This document shows positions 1 to 13,173 of a stretch of 64,000 bases of DNA, one piece after another. Source of the DNA: Streptomyces sp. NBC_00663 (GTDB taxonomy: Bacteria; Actinomycetota; Actinomycetes; Streptomycetales; Streptomycetaceae); NCBI RefSeq assembly GCF_036226885.1, contig NZ_CP109027.1, forward strand, positions 7,192,001 to 7,256,000, in the 5' to 3' direction. The first letter of the stretch is position 1. The number at the start of each line of letters is the position of its first letter. Made by a program: the position numbers and the translations under genes. The notes beneath the pieces are model-generated. The model worked only from the letters and a program-made list of their open reading frames with translations. It did not search any database and was not told the DNA's origin.

Positions 1-39
1 TGGGCAGCTTGTTCGGAACGGCCGTAGGATAGGTCGACC

Positions 40-69
40 GCTACTTATGCGATGGGCCGCATAAGTAGC
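40..69. repeat. Perfect 12-bp inverted repeat
   Basis: GCTACTTATGCG (40-51) and its exact complement CGCATAAGTAGC (58-69) flank a 6-nt loop. The arms are about half A/T, unusual in this genome. There is no T-run, so it could be the terminator of an upstream gene or a regulator-binding palindrome. The sequence alone does not decide. Confidence 0.6.
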
Positions 70-312
70 CGTTACTCGCTGGTTTCGAATGCTTAACCAC
101 TGGGCATGAGCCGTAAGCGCTGTGGGCAATGACGCCTGCCGCGCATCCGCGAGGTGGGCGACGTCGCTCGCCTCGCCCTTGGAGCGACGGACATCGATCT
201 GTCCCGTTCGGTCCCCACACACTTCCAGCCATGTGCGCGATACCCCCGTCGCCACCGCATGGCGTCCGCATGCTGGAACGGAGTATCCGGTTCCCGAGAA
301 CCGCTCCATCAT

Positions 313-328
313 GTAACCTGCACGAAAT
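313..328 (+). promoter_or_regulatory. Candidate GlnR half-site upstream of gltB
   Basis: GTAAC, six bases, then GAAAT fits the actinobacterial GlnR pattern gTnAc-n6-GaAAc except for the last base. It lies about 75 bp before the gltB start. A weaker copy on the other strand (82-97) reads GTTAA-n6-GAAAC. GlnR control would suit a nitrogen-assimilation gene, but a short motif can occur by chance. Confidence 0.3.
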
Positions 329-403
329 TTTGCGCACACGCAGAGGGCCAACGTCGTCCCTCGGCACAGCACATTGCCACTTGAGACGACGACGGGAGAG
401 CCG

Positions 404-4994
<4,591 letters not shown>

Positions 4995-5002
<8 letters not shown>

Positions 5003-6455
5003 TCCCAAGGGCTTCCTGAACCACGGCCGTGAGGTCGCCAAGTCCCGTCCGGTCGACGTCCGGCTGAAGGACTGGAATGAGGTCTACGTCCCCGGCTCCC
5101 TGCTGCCGATCATCAGCAAGCAGGCCAGCCGCTGCATGGACTGCGGTATCCCGTTCTGTCACAACGGCTGTCCGCTGGGGAACCTCATCCCCGAGTGGAA
5201 CGACTACGCCTACCGCGAGGACTGGGCCGCCGCCAGCGAGCGGCTGCACGCGACCAACAACTTCCCGGAGTTCACCGGTCGCCTCTGCCCCGCGCCCTGT
5301 GAGTCGGCGTGTGTGCTCGGCATCAACCAGCCGGCCGTGACCATCAAGAACGTCGAGGTCTCGATCATCGACAAGGCGTGGGACAGCGGCGATGTCGACC
5401 CGCAGATCCCCGAGCGCCTGTCGGGCAAGACCGTCGCCGTCATCGGCTCGGGCCCGGCCGGCCTCGCCGCCGCCCAGCAGCTCACCCGGGCCGGCCACAC
5501 GGTCGCGGTGTACGAGCGCGCCGACCGCATCGGCGGTCTGCTCCGCTACGGCATCCCCGAGTTCAAGATGGAGAAGCGGCACATCAACCGCCGCATCGAG
5601 CAGATGCGCGCGGAGGGCACCCGCTTCCGCACCGGCATCGAGATCGGCCGCGACCTCAAGGCGACCGACCTGAAGAAGCGGTACGACGCCGTCGTCATCG
5701 CCGCCGGTGCGACGACCGCCCGTGACCTGCCCGCCCCGGGCCGCGAGCTCAAGGGCATCCACCAGGCCATGGAGTACCTGCCGCTGGCGAACAAGGTGCA
5801 GGAGGGTGACTACGTCACCGCTCCGATCACCGCCGAGGGCAAGCATGTCGTGGTCATCGGCGGTGGCGACACCGGCGCCGACTGCGTGGGCACCGCCCAC
5901 CGCCAGGGCGCGGCCTCGGTCACGCAGCTGGAGATCATGCCGAAGCCGGGCGAGGACCGCGCCCCGAACCAGCCCTGGCCGACCTTCCCGATGCTCTACA
6001 AGGTCACCTCGGCGCACGAGGAGGGCGGTGAGCGGGTCTACTCCGTCTCCACCACCCACTTCGAGGGCGACGAGGACGGCAACGTCCAGTGGCTGCACCT
6101 CGTCGAGGTCGAGTTCATCGACGGCAAGCTGACCCAGAAGCCGGGCACGGAGCGCAAGATCCCCGCCCAGCTGGTCACCCTCGCCATGGGCTTCACCGGC
6201 ACCGACCGGGAGAACGGCCTGGTGGACCAGTTCGGCCTTGAGCTCGACGAGCGCGGCAACATCGCCCGCGACGCCGACTTCCAGACCAACGTCCCCGGTG
6301 TCTTCGTCGCCGGTGACGCGGGCCGCGGTCAGTCGCTCATCGTGTGGGCGATCGCGGAGGGCCGCTCGGCCGCCCGCGGCACCGACCGGTTCCTGACCGG
6401 CGCCAGCGACCTGCCGGCCCCGATCCGGCCGACGGACCGCTCGCTGATGGTCTGA
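4995..6455 (+). CDS. gltD: Glutamate synthase (NADPH), small subunit
   Basis: 486-aa electron-input subunit of glutamate synthase. It takes electrons from NADPH through FAD and two 4Fe-4S clusters and passes them to GltB. N-terminal cysteine groups CMDCGIPFC, NGCP and CPAPCESAC are the cluster ligands. The FAD Rossmann motif GSGPAGLAAA lies near residue 150 and the NADPH motif GGGDTGADC near residue 290. ATG 4995 lies inside the end of gltB (8-bp overlap), indicating one operon and fixed stoichiometry. A strong hairpin follows the stop. Confidence 0.97.
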
Positions 6456-6511
6456 CAGAGTCTGACGACTCGTCAAAAGACGTCCCGTACAACGGCGTAC
6501 GGAACACTGGC

Positions 6512-6555
6512 GGCGCTCGCCCATCTCGTCCCCGACCGGACGATGGGCGGGCGCC
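6512..6555. terminator. Bidirectional terminator after gltD
   Basis: The 14-base arms GGCGCTCGCCCATC (6512-6525) and GATGGGCGGGCGCC (6542-6555) pair with a single G-U wobble. The hairpin sits between the end of gltD and the end of the convergent leftward gene, so it can serve both. CCTTTCTC follows on the plus strand. Confidence 0.8.
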
Positions 6556-6566
6556 GTCGCCCTTTC

Positions 6567-7229
6567 TCAGCCCGAACCGGCCTCCAGGCCCTCGAACTCC
6601 ACCGTCGCATCCTCCGAGTAGGCGCCCACCCGGCCCTGGTTGTACGGCAGTTCGGCGTCCGTGAACCGCACCAGCGGCTTGCCGCCGACCGACACGGACA
6701 GCGCCGCCCCGTGCTGCTCGACCTGGACGTCGTACCAGGGACCCACGGGGTACTGGGTCCGGCCGGTCGCCAGGAAGCGCTGGCCGCCCGGGTAGGCCGG
6801 GTCGCGTTTGCCGAGCTCCCAGCCGTTCGGCTTGAGGGTGATGTAGTAGAAGTGCTCCGGGTCGGTGTACGCCCAGACCAGCCACGGCACTTCCCACGGG
6901 TTCGGCTTCGGTGAGCGCAGCTGCTTCAGTGTCCGCATCCGTGCCTCGTAGCGCACGTCCGTGTAGGCGGCGGTGCTCACCACCAGGCCCGCGTGGGTGG
7001 TGCCGGGGTCCTCGGCGGCCATGGGGGAGAGGGTGAGCGAGCTGTCGTCGCCGTGGTTGGTGCCCATGCCGTTGAAGACCGACAGCCAACGGCCGTGGGT
7101 GGTGCCGTCGATCCAGGGCTTGGGGGGCGGGGAGTCGTCGCCCCGGCACTGACTCACGGTGATCGCGACGATCGCGGCCAGGGCGAGCGCCAGTGCCAGT
7201 CCGGTGACGCGACGACTCCTGCGTGTCAT
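6567..7229 (-). CDS. Secreted lectin/glucanase-fold protein
   Basis: 220 aa. The N-terminus has arginines, a hydrophobic stretch (about residues 9-26) and a Cys (VSQC) that is a poor lipobox, so it is secreted or membrane-anchored. The rest resembles a concanavalin-like beta-sandwich of the DUF1080/LamG type: HFYYITLKPNGWELGKRD, GPWYDVQVEQHG, GRVGAYSEDATVEF. Such domains bind or cleave glycans, but I see no defined catalytic pair. Its ATG overlaps the wecB stop by 4 bp (ATGA), so it is the last gene of the polysaccharide operon. A role in binding the polymer made by the upstream genes is inference. Confidence 0.7.
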   Translation of the reverse strand: MTRRSRRVTGLALALALAAIVAITVSQCRGDDSPPPKPWIDGTTHGRWLSVFNGMGTNHGDDSSLTLSPMAAEDPGTTHAGLVVSTAAYTDVRYEARMRTLKQLRSPKPNPWEVPWLVWAYTDPEHFYYITLKPNGWELGKRDPAYPGGQRFLATGRTQYPVGPWYDVQVEQHGAALSVSVGGKPLVRFTDAELPYNQGRVGAYSEDATVEFEGLEAGSG

Positions 7230-8428
7230 GCCGTCGAGTATGGCCCGGATGCCGTCAGGCCGACCGGGACATCGGCGGCGAAGTCCTCGGCCAGCTGGCC
7301 CAGGATGCGGTGCGCGGCCTCACCGTCGCCGAACGGATTGCTCGCGGTCGCCATCCGCCGGTACTCCGCGGGGTCGTCGAGGAGCCGTTCCGCCCAGGTC
7401 ACGATGGCCTCCGGGTCGGTGCCGATCAGCCGGGCCGCGCCCGCCTCGACCGCCTCGGGCCGCTCGGTCGTGGTGCGCAGTACCAGCGAGGGCTTGGCGA
7501 GGCTCGGCGCCTCCTCCTGGATGCCGCCGGAGTCGGTCAGCACGAGGTCGCACTCGGCCAGCGTCGCCGCGAAGTCCAGGTAGTCCAGCGGCTCGACGAG
7601 GGAGATGCCCTGCTGGCCCTCCAGTTCGGGCAGCAGCGCCTCGCGGACGGCCGGGCTCTTGTGCAGCGGCAGCACGATCTCCACGTCCCCGCGCCGGGCG
7701 AGCCGGGCCAGGGCCCGCCCCATGCCGCGCATCCGCTCACCCTGGTTCTCCCGGCGGTGCAGGGTCACCAGGATGCGCTTGGGGCCTGCCCGGCGGATCG
7801 TGTCGGCGTCGCGGGCCCTGGCGTCGGTGTCGAACGCGGAGACGCCGGTGCCCTCGGTCAGCACCCACAGCAGGTTGTCGATGACGGTGTTGCCGGTGGT
7901 GAAGACCTGCTCGCCGGGGACGCCCTCGTCGGTCAGATGCCGGGCCGCGGCCGGGGTCGGGGCGAAGTGCCAGCGGGCGATACGGCCGATGAGGCTGCGG
8001 TTGAGCTCCTCCGGGAACGGGTTGTCGATGACGCCGGTGCGCAGGCCCGCCTCGACATGGGCGACCGGGATCTTCTCGTAGAAGGCGGCCAGGGCGCCGG
8101 CCAGCGCGGTGGTGGTGTCCCCCTGCACCACCACCAGGTCGGGCCGCTGCTCCCGCAGCACCCCGCCGAGCTCACGGACCAGACGGGCGGTCAGGTCGGA
8201 GAGCTGCTGCCGGGTGCGCATCACGTCGAGGGCGATCCGGACGTCGACGCCCAGCATGCCGAGCATCTGGTGGAGCATCTCGCGGTGCTGTCCGGTGGTG
8301 ACGACGATCGGCTCGAACTGTGGGCCGGCGGCCATCGCCCGCGCCACGGGCGCCAGTTTGATCGCTTCCGGCCGGGTGCCGAGCACCAGCATGGCGCGTA
8401 CGGGCATGGTTGACGCAGGTGTGGACAT
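7226..8428 (-). CDS. wecB: UDP-N-acetylglucosamine 2-epimerase (non-hydrolysing)
   Basis: 400 aa, usual for the family. It interconverts UDP-GlcNAc and UDP-ManNAc in the cytoplasm. Hallmarks are LGTRPEAIKLAPV at the N-terminus, VVQGDTTTALAGALAAFY, HVEAGLRTG, VTLHRRENQG and LTDSGGIQEEAPSL near the C-terminus. ATG 8428 has a GGGGGG ribosome site upstream; a second ATG at 8404 would remove eight residues. It follows the glycosyltransferase by about 140 bp and is coupled to the lectin-like gene. It probably supplies an amino-sugar precursor to the neighbouring synthase, so the polymer may contain ManNAc. Confidence 0.93.
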   Translation of the reverse strand: MSTPASTMPVRAMLVLGTRPEAIKLAPVARAMAAGPQFEPIVVTTGQHREMLHQMLGMLGVDVRIALDVMRTRQQLSDLTARLVRELGGVLREQRPDLVVVQGDTTTALAGALAAFYEKIPVAHVEAGLRTGVIDNPFPEELNRSLIGRIARWHFAPTPAAARHLTDEGVPGEQVFTTGNTVIDNLLWVLTEGTGVSAFDTDARARDADTIRRAGPKRILVTLHRRENQGERMRGMGRALARLARRGDVEIVLPLHKSPAVREALLPELEGQQGISLVEPLDYLDFAATLAECDLVLTDSGGIQEEAPSLAKPSLVLRTTTERPEAVEAGAARLIGTDPEAIVTWAERLLDDPAEYRRMATASNPFGDGEAAHRILGQLAEDFAADVPVGLTASGPYSTA

Positions 8429-8566
8429 GATGGGTGCCCCCCTTGGGCATGCGTGATCGGCGCAGCGACCACGTGAAGGTGATGAGAGGTGGAGCGGCGA
8501 GAGATGAGGACCCGCGCGGGGACCCGGCGCGGCCTGAACGTCCTCGGGTGAGAGGTCTGAAGGGGC

Positions 8567-9811
8567 TCAGGTGCGAGCGGTCTTGAGCCAGCCCCGCTGA
8601 CCGGTGAGCATCCGCCAGAAGCCCCACCAGCCGGCCGCGAACCAGATGTAGCCGTAGAAGACGAAGACATGGGCGAGCAGGACCGAGCGCACCAGGCCCA
8701 ACTCCCGTTCCCGCTTGGCGTAGATGAAGCCGTACGCGTAGGCGGTGGTGAAGGAGAGCAGATACGGGCCGAGCAGCCACATCGGCGACACGAGCGGGTG
8801 GCCCACCTGCACGGAGGCCACGGTGGTGGCGCCGAGGGCGACGAGGAAGGACAGCGGCAGCAGCGAGGTGAGCAGGATCAGCACCGGGCTGGAGAGGTGG
8901 TAGAGCAGGTCGATGGCGGCTCTGGTCGGGACGTCCCTGAGGATGAGCGGGACGAGTCCGGCCGACTGCAAGTGGCCCTGGAACCAGCGGGACCGCTGGC
9001 GGATCAGGCGGCGCAGGCTGAGCACGGCCTGCTGGGAGACCGCGGCGGCGGTGCAGTGCTGGTTGGTCCAGCCCTTGGCGATCAGCCGCACCCCGAGGTC
9101 GAGGTCCTCGGTGAGGCTGTCGCTCCAAGGCCCGTCCCCGTCAAGGGTGTTGAGCGCGGACAGCCGCATGAACTGTCCGTTGCCGCCCATGCCGACGCTG
9201 CCGATGTAGCGGCGGGCGCTCTGGAAGACGTCGCCGTAGACGACGAACTCCATGTCCTGCATACGGGCGAGCAGTCCGAGGTGGCGGTTGTACATCCGCA
9301 CGCAGACCTGGACCGCGCCGGTGCGCGGGTCGTCGAAGTACGGGTCGACCGACTGCACGACGTGCGGATCGAGCCGTCCGTCGGCGTCGACCACGCACAG
9401 GACCACGTCGGCCGGGTCGTGCCCGGCGAGCAGGCCGGACGCGCGCAGATGGCGGACCCCGTCGTTGAGGGCGGCACCCTTGCCCTTGCGGCAGTTCGGC
9501 GGGGTACGCCGGTGCACCCGGACCAGGGCCGGATCGGCGGCCCTTGCGACCTGGAAGGTGCGGTCGTCCGAGCCGTCGTCGATGACCAGTGCCATGAAAT
9601 TCCGGGCGGGCAGCGAAGTGATCCGCGCCAGGCTTTCGGAAAGCACTTTCTCCTCGTTGAGGCAGGCCATCAGAAATACGTAGAACCGGTCTCTCCGGTC
9701 GGTCCGGGAGCGGCGAATTCTGCGCCTCGACAACAGAAAGAGACTGGTGTTGTAGCACCCGGCCATAATGATCAGAGTGATGCTCGACCACAGCAGCAGT
9801 TCGGTGATCAT
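8567..9811 (-). CDS. Membrane family-2 glycosyltransferase (polysaccharide synthase)
   Basis: 414 aa, a processive GT2 of the hyaluronan/PNAG-synthase type. One N-terminal membrane helix (about residues 3-26) precedes the GT-A domain with VIDDGSDD, the metal-binding VVDADGRLD, the base motif TEDLDLGVRL and the processivity motif QRSRWFQGH. Four or so C-terminal helices follow. This layout and length match IcaA/PgaC. I chose ATG 9811 (GGGGAG upstream) over a longer frame from 10057 because the extension is low-complexity and overlaps another gene. ATGA overlap couples it to the small membrane gene upstream. Donor sugar cannot be read from the sequence. Confidence 0.88.
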   Translation of the reverse strand: MITELLLWSSITLIIMAGCYNTSLFLLSRRRIRRSRTDRRDRFYVFLMACLNEEKVLSESLARITSLPARNFMALVIDDGSDDRTFQVARAADPALVRVHRRTPPNCRKGKGAALNDGVRHLRASGLLAGHDPADVVLCVVDADGRLDPHVVQSVDPYFDDPRTGAVQVCVRMYNRHLGLLARMQDMEFVVYGDVFQSARRYIGSVGMGGNGQFMRLSALNTLDGDGPWSDSLTEDLDLGVRLIAKGWTNQHCTAAAVSQQAVLSLRRLIRQRSRWFQGHLQSAGLVPLILRDVPTRAAIDLLYHLSSPVLILLTSLLPLSFLVALGATTVASVQVGHPLVSPMWLLGPYLLSFTTAYAYGFIYAKRERELGLVRSVLLAHVFVFYGYIWFAAGWWGFWRMLTGQRGWLKTART

Positions 9812-10026
9812 GACTGCTCCCCGGTGCCGACCTGCGTCCTTTGTGCTTGACGGCGCAGTCGTATCCGGGCCAGCAATATCAGACAGGCCGTCAGGCAATA
9901 GAACAGAAATCCGGCTCCCGCCGTTGCCTGTAGGGCTTTGGCCAAAGGTAGCCCCGGTACAGCTTCTGGCGCGGCCATCGCCCCTGCCAGGGGCAGCAGA
10001 GCCCCCAGGGCGGGTCGTCCGTACAT
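9808..10026 (-). CDS. Small membrane protein coupled to the glycosyltransferase
   Basis: 72 aa if it starts at ATG 10026, which has GGGGGGA just upstream (78 aa from 10044). It has a hydrophobic N-terminal stretch (LGALLPLAGAMAA) and a clear helix (AGAGFLFYCLTACLILLARI) followed by arginines, so it probably has two membrane passes. Its TGA overlaps the glycosyltransferase ATG by 4 bp. The position and size recall IcaD/PgaD, small partners needed by PNAG synthases, but there is no evident sequence identity. First gene of the leftward operon. Confidence 0.65.
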   Translation of the reverse strand: MYGRPALGALLPLAGAMAAPEAVPGLPLAKALQATAGAGFLFYCLTACLILLARIRLRRQAQRTQVGTGEQS

Positions 10027-10174
10027 TGTCCCCCCACATTTCACAGCGCGTCCCCATCGCGCGAAAGTGAACGTAGCAGACGCCGAGGGCGACTCAGAAG
10101 ACTATTCGGAAAAAGGACATGTCCGATCTTCTGGTGCGGTCTCCTGGTCGTGCCGGAATTCACCCTTGGGCCCA

Positions 10175-10203
10175 TTGACACCCCTCTTGGGCTTCATGAG
10201 AAT
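10175..10203 (+). promoter_or_regulatory. Likely promoter of the deacetylase operon
   Basis: TTGACA (10175-10180), a 17-base spacer and GAGAAT (10198-10203) make a good housekeeping-type promoter for Streptomyces. It sits about 50 bp before the deacetylase start, in the gap shared with the divergent glycosyltransferase operon. Confidence 0.55.
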
Positions 10204-10226
10204 CAGTGACTTCCATTGGGAAAAAC

Positions 10227-10247
10227 CTTTGCCAAGAAAAGGCAAAG
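10227..10247 (+). promoter_or_regulatory. Stem-loop abutting the deacetylase ribosome site
   Basis: CTTTGCC (10227-10233) and GGCAAAG (10241-10247) form a perfect 7-bp stem around an A-rich 7-nt loop. The stem ends directly before the Shine-Dalgarno run TGGGGGG. It may influence translation or mRNA stability. No known riboswitch class is recognised. Confidence 0.45.
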
Positions 10248-10255
10248 TGGGGGGA

Positions 10256-12142
10256 ATGATCGTGAGACCAGTGATCCGCCCTCGGCGACGAGGAATCCCG
10301 AAGCTTTCCGTGCTCCTACTGCTGATCGCCGCCCTGCTGAGCGGCACTTTCCTGGCCGCCGGCGCCCAGGCCGCACCAAAAGGTCATGGACATGGCCATG
10401 AAAACATCGGCGGTAAATCCGGACTGAATCGCGTCGACCTCAAGGGCTGGGCCAAGGCCCAGCTCAAGGCCGACGACACCCGCCACGACAAGGCCCGCGC
10501 CAAGACGCCGAAGACGTCCACGACCACGCTGTCGACCACCGCGGTCCTCCCGGCCCGCACCGCCACGACCGTGACCCGCCAGGCCGCCCTGCTCCAGGCA
10601 GCCGACGCCGAGGCCGCCGCCGCGGCCGACCCGAGCACCCTCGTGCTCTACGACACGGCGGGCCCCTACGGGCAGTTGGGCGAGCTGTACGCCATGGCCG
10701 CGGCCAACCTCGCCGGCCACTTCGGCACGGTGACCGCAAAGCCGGTCCAGCAGTACACGGCCGGCCTGGTCGACTCGTACGCGGCCGTGATCTACATCGG
10801 CTCGACCTACTACTGCTGCGACGTCCCGGACGCCATCCCGGCCGCCTTCTACCAGGACGCCTCCACCACCACGAAGCCCGTGCTGTGGATGGGCGCCAAC
10901 ATCTGGAACATGGCGAACTCGGTGGGCGTAGCCCAGTTCACCCAGAAGTACGGCTGGGACCCGACGACGTCGTACTACGAGGACGGCGGTTCGATCGGGA
11001 CCGTGACGCAGGTGACGTACAAGAACCAGGCCCTCACCCGGAAGATCCCGGCGGGCCAGGACGGCGGTGTGCTGCGTCCCAACGTCCTCACCGGCCCCGG
11101 CTATCCCGCCGTCACCCGGCTCGCGGAGGGACTCGACACCGCCAACGGGCACACCTTCGGGTGGGCGGTGCGCTCCTCGAACCTCACCTACATCGGTGAG
11201 ATCCCGTTCGCGTACGTCTCCGAGAGCGACCGGATCATCGTCCTGGAGGATCTCCTCTTCGACGCCCTCGCGCCGGCCACCACCGAACGGCACCGCGCGC
11301 TGCTGCGGCTGGAGGACATCAGCCCCGACTCGGACCCGGCCGAGCTGCGCGCGACGGCCGACTACCTCAAGTCGCAGAACATCCCGTACGGCATCAACGT
11401 GATCCCGGTCTACACGGACCCCAACGGCACCTATAACAACGGTGTCCCGCAGACGCTCACGCTCGCCCAGCGGCCGCAGGTGGTCAGCGCCCTGAAGTAC
11501 ATGCTCGCCAGGGGCGCGGTCCTGATGGACCACGGCTACACCCACCAGTACGGCAATGTCGCCAACCCCTACAACGGTGTCACCGGCGACGACTTCGAGT
11601 TCTACCGGGCGCACGTCGACGCCTCGGACAACGTGGTCTACGACGGGCCCGTCGCCGGTGACTCCACGGCCTGGGCACAGGGCCGGGTGACCAGCGCGCT
11701 GGCCGCGTTCGCCGCCGTCGGGCTGCCGAAGCCGACGCTGTGGACCACCCCGCACTACGCGGGTTCGGCCACCGACTACAAGGCCGTCAGTGCCAACTTC
11801 GCGGCCCGCCTGGAGCGTTCGCTGTACTTCTCCGGCACCCTCGGCGGCAGCTCCGCCGGACCCAACGTGTTCATCGGCCAGTTCTTCCCGTACGTCGTCA
11901 AGGACGTCTACGGCACCAAGGTGCTGCCCGAGAACATCGGCAACTACGAACCCGACGCCTACAACAACCACCCGCCGAGGCTGCCGGCCGACCTGATCGC
12001 CTCGGCCAAGGCCAACCTGGCCGTCCGCGACGGCTTCGCCAGCTTCTTCTACCACCCGTACTACCCGACCCAGCCGCTCAAGGACACGGTCGACGGCATC
12101 AAGGCCCTGGGCTACACGTTCGTCAGCCCGACGAGCCTGTGA
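10256..12142 (+). CDS. Secreted polysaccharide deacetylase-like protein (DUF2334)
   Basis: 628 aa from ATG 10256 (GGGGGG ribosome site). A signal peptide with positive start (RPRRRGIPK) and hydrophobic core ends near AGAQAA. A His/Lys/Ala-rich linker follows, then a region resembling the DUF2334 predicted deacetylase family (NodB-like barrel): HRALLRLEDISPDSDPAELRATADYL, IPYGINVIPVYTDP, VLMDHGYTHQYGN and LWTTPHYAGS supply candidate Asp/His metal ligands. The likely role is de-N-acetylation of an extracellular amino-sugar polymer made by the divergent synthase; this is inference from neighbours and fold. The next gene follows directly. Confidence 0.75.
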   Translation: MIVRPVIRPRRRGIPKLSVLLLLIAALLSGTFLAAGAQAAPKGHGHGHENIGGKSGLNRVDLKGWAKAQLKADDTRHDKARAKTPKTSTTTLSTTAVLPARTATTVTRQAALLQAADAEAAAAADPSTLVLYDTAGPYGQLGELYAMAAANLAGHFGTVTAKPVQQYTAGLVDSYAAVIYIGSTYYCCDVPDAIPAAFYQDASTTTKPVLWMGANIWNMANSVGVAQFTQKYGWDPTTSYYEDGGSIGTVTQVTYKNQALTRKIPAGQDGGVLRPNVLTGPGYPAVTRLAEGLDTANGHTFGWAVRSSNLTYIGEIPFAYVSESDRIIVLEDLLFDALAPATTERHRALLRLEDISPDSDPAELRATADYLKSQNIPYGINVIPVYTDPNGTYNNGVPQTLTLAQRPQVVSALKYMLARGAVLMDHGYTHQYGNVANPYNGVTGDDFEFYRAHVDASDNVVYDGPVAGDSTAWAQGRVTSALAAFAAVGLPKPTLWTTPHYAGSATDYKAVSANFAARLERSLYFSGTLGGSSAGPNVFIGQFFPYVVKDVYGTKVLPENIGNYEPDAYNNHPPRLPADLIASAKANLAVRDGFASFFYHPYYPTQPLKDTVDGIKALGYTFVSPTSL

Positions 12143-12153
12143 GGGCCACCACC

Positions 12154-13173
12154 GTGAAGAGGAGGGCCGTCGCCGCAGCCGCGGTGGCGGCCCTGCTCGC
12201 CGCCGCGGGCTGCACCACCACCGGCGCCTCGGACCACAAGAAACCGTCGGCCACCCTGCGCGGCATCACCCTGCCCTCCTGGTACCGCACCGACTACGAC
12301 AGCCCCGCCGCCCCCCGCTATCTGCGGGACATCAAGGCCACCGGGGCCCGCTGGGTCACCTTCACGCCCACCTGGTACCAGCGGCATCGCACCGACACGG
12401 AGATGCACCCCACCGAGGAGACCGCGAGCGACGCGAGCCTGCGCCGGATCGTGCGCCGCGCCCACCGGGCCGGCCTCCAGGTGATGATCAAGCCGCACGT
12501 GGACCTGCCCGGCGACGGCGACCGCGCCGAGATCCGCCCCCGTGACCGGGCCGCCTGGTTCACCTCGTACCGCCGTTTCATCACCCACTACGCCGGCCTC
12601 GCGGCGGACACGGACGTCGAGCAGTTCGCGGTCGGCACCGAACTCGCCGGGGTCTCCGGCGAGCGTGCCGCGTGGACCCGCACCATCGCGGCGGTCCGGG
12701 AGCGCTACGACGGCACCCTGACCTACGCCGCCAACTACGACGAGTACCCGAAGGTCCGCTTCTGGAAGGAGCTCGACGTCATCGGCATCGACGCCTACTG
12801 GCCGCTGTCCGAGAAGCCCACGACGGACGTCGGTCAACTGCGCCGCGCCTGGCGGCCGATCGCCGAGGAACTCGCCGCGTTCGCCGAACGGCACGACCGG
12901 CGCGTCCTGTTCACCGAGGCCGGGTACGTCAGCCAGCGTGGTGCGACCACCGCGCCGTACGCCTGGGACCTCAGCGAACGCACCGGGGACGCCGAACAGG
13001 CCGCTGCCTACCGGGCGTTGCTGGAGACCTTCACCGGCCGCCGCTGGTGGGCCGGGGTCTGCTGGTGGATGTGGGACGACTGGCCGGACAGCGGCGAGAC
13101 GCCCGCGAAGCTGGCGTACACGCCGCACGGGAAGCCGGCGGAGGGGGTGCTGAAGGACGCGTGGGGCACCTAG
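12154..13173 (+). CDS. GH113-like glycoside hydrolase lipoprotein
   Basis: 339 aa from GTG 12154; an alternative GTG at 12139 overlaps the deacetylase stop. The type II signal peptide ends in a lipobox AAGC, so it is anchored to the outer membrane face. The TIM-barrel domain resembles GH113 (clan A, beta-mannanase relatives): GITLPSWYRTDYDSP, GARWVTFTPTWYQ, VMIKPHVDL, the likely acid/base Glu in VGTEL, VIGIDAYWPL, the likely nucleophile Glu in LFTEAGYV, and WWMWDDW. It probably cleaves the polymer of this locus; the substrate is unknown. Its TAG overlaps the convergent chitosanase stop. Confidence 0.75.
   Translation: MKRRAVAAAAVAALLAAAGCTTTGASDHKKPSATLRGITLPSWYRTDYDSPAAPRYLRDIKATGARWVTFTPTWYQRHRTDTEMHPTEETASDASLRRIVRRAHRAGLQVMIKPHVDLPGDGDRAEIRPRDRAAWFTSYRRFITHYAGLAADTDVEQFAVGTELAGVSGERAAWTRTIAAVRERYDGTLTYAANYDEYPKVRFWKELDVIGIDAYWPLSEKPTTDVGQLRRAWRPIAEELAAFAERHDRRVLFTEAGYVSQRGATTAPYAWDLSERTGDAEQAAAYRALLETFTGRRWWAGVCWWMWDDWPDSGETPAKLAYTPHGKPAEGVLKDAWGT

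Larger units (their letters stand above)
1..403. other. Non-coding leader upstream of gltB
   Basis: No convincing gene lies in these 403 bases. The short reading frames here lack family matches and good ribosome sites. The stretch holds a perfect 12-bp inverted repeat (40-69), two partial GlnR-like motifs (82-97 and 313-328) and the gltB ribosome site GGGAGAG at 391-397. It is less GC-rich than the genes around it, as expected for a control region. The gene to the left is outside the window. Confidence 0.6.

Noticed and set aside
122..384. Short open frames in the gltB leader
   Set aside because: They have no ribosome sites or family match, and they overlap each other in different frames.
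7223..8413. 396-codon open frame antisense to wecB
   Set aside because: wecB has clear epimerase motifs on the minus strand; the plus frame has none.
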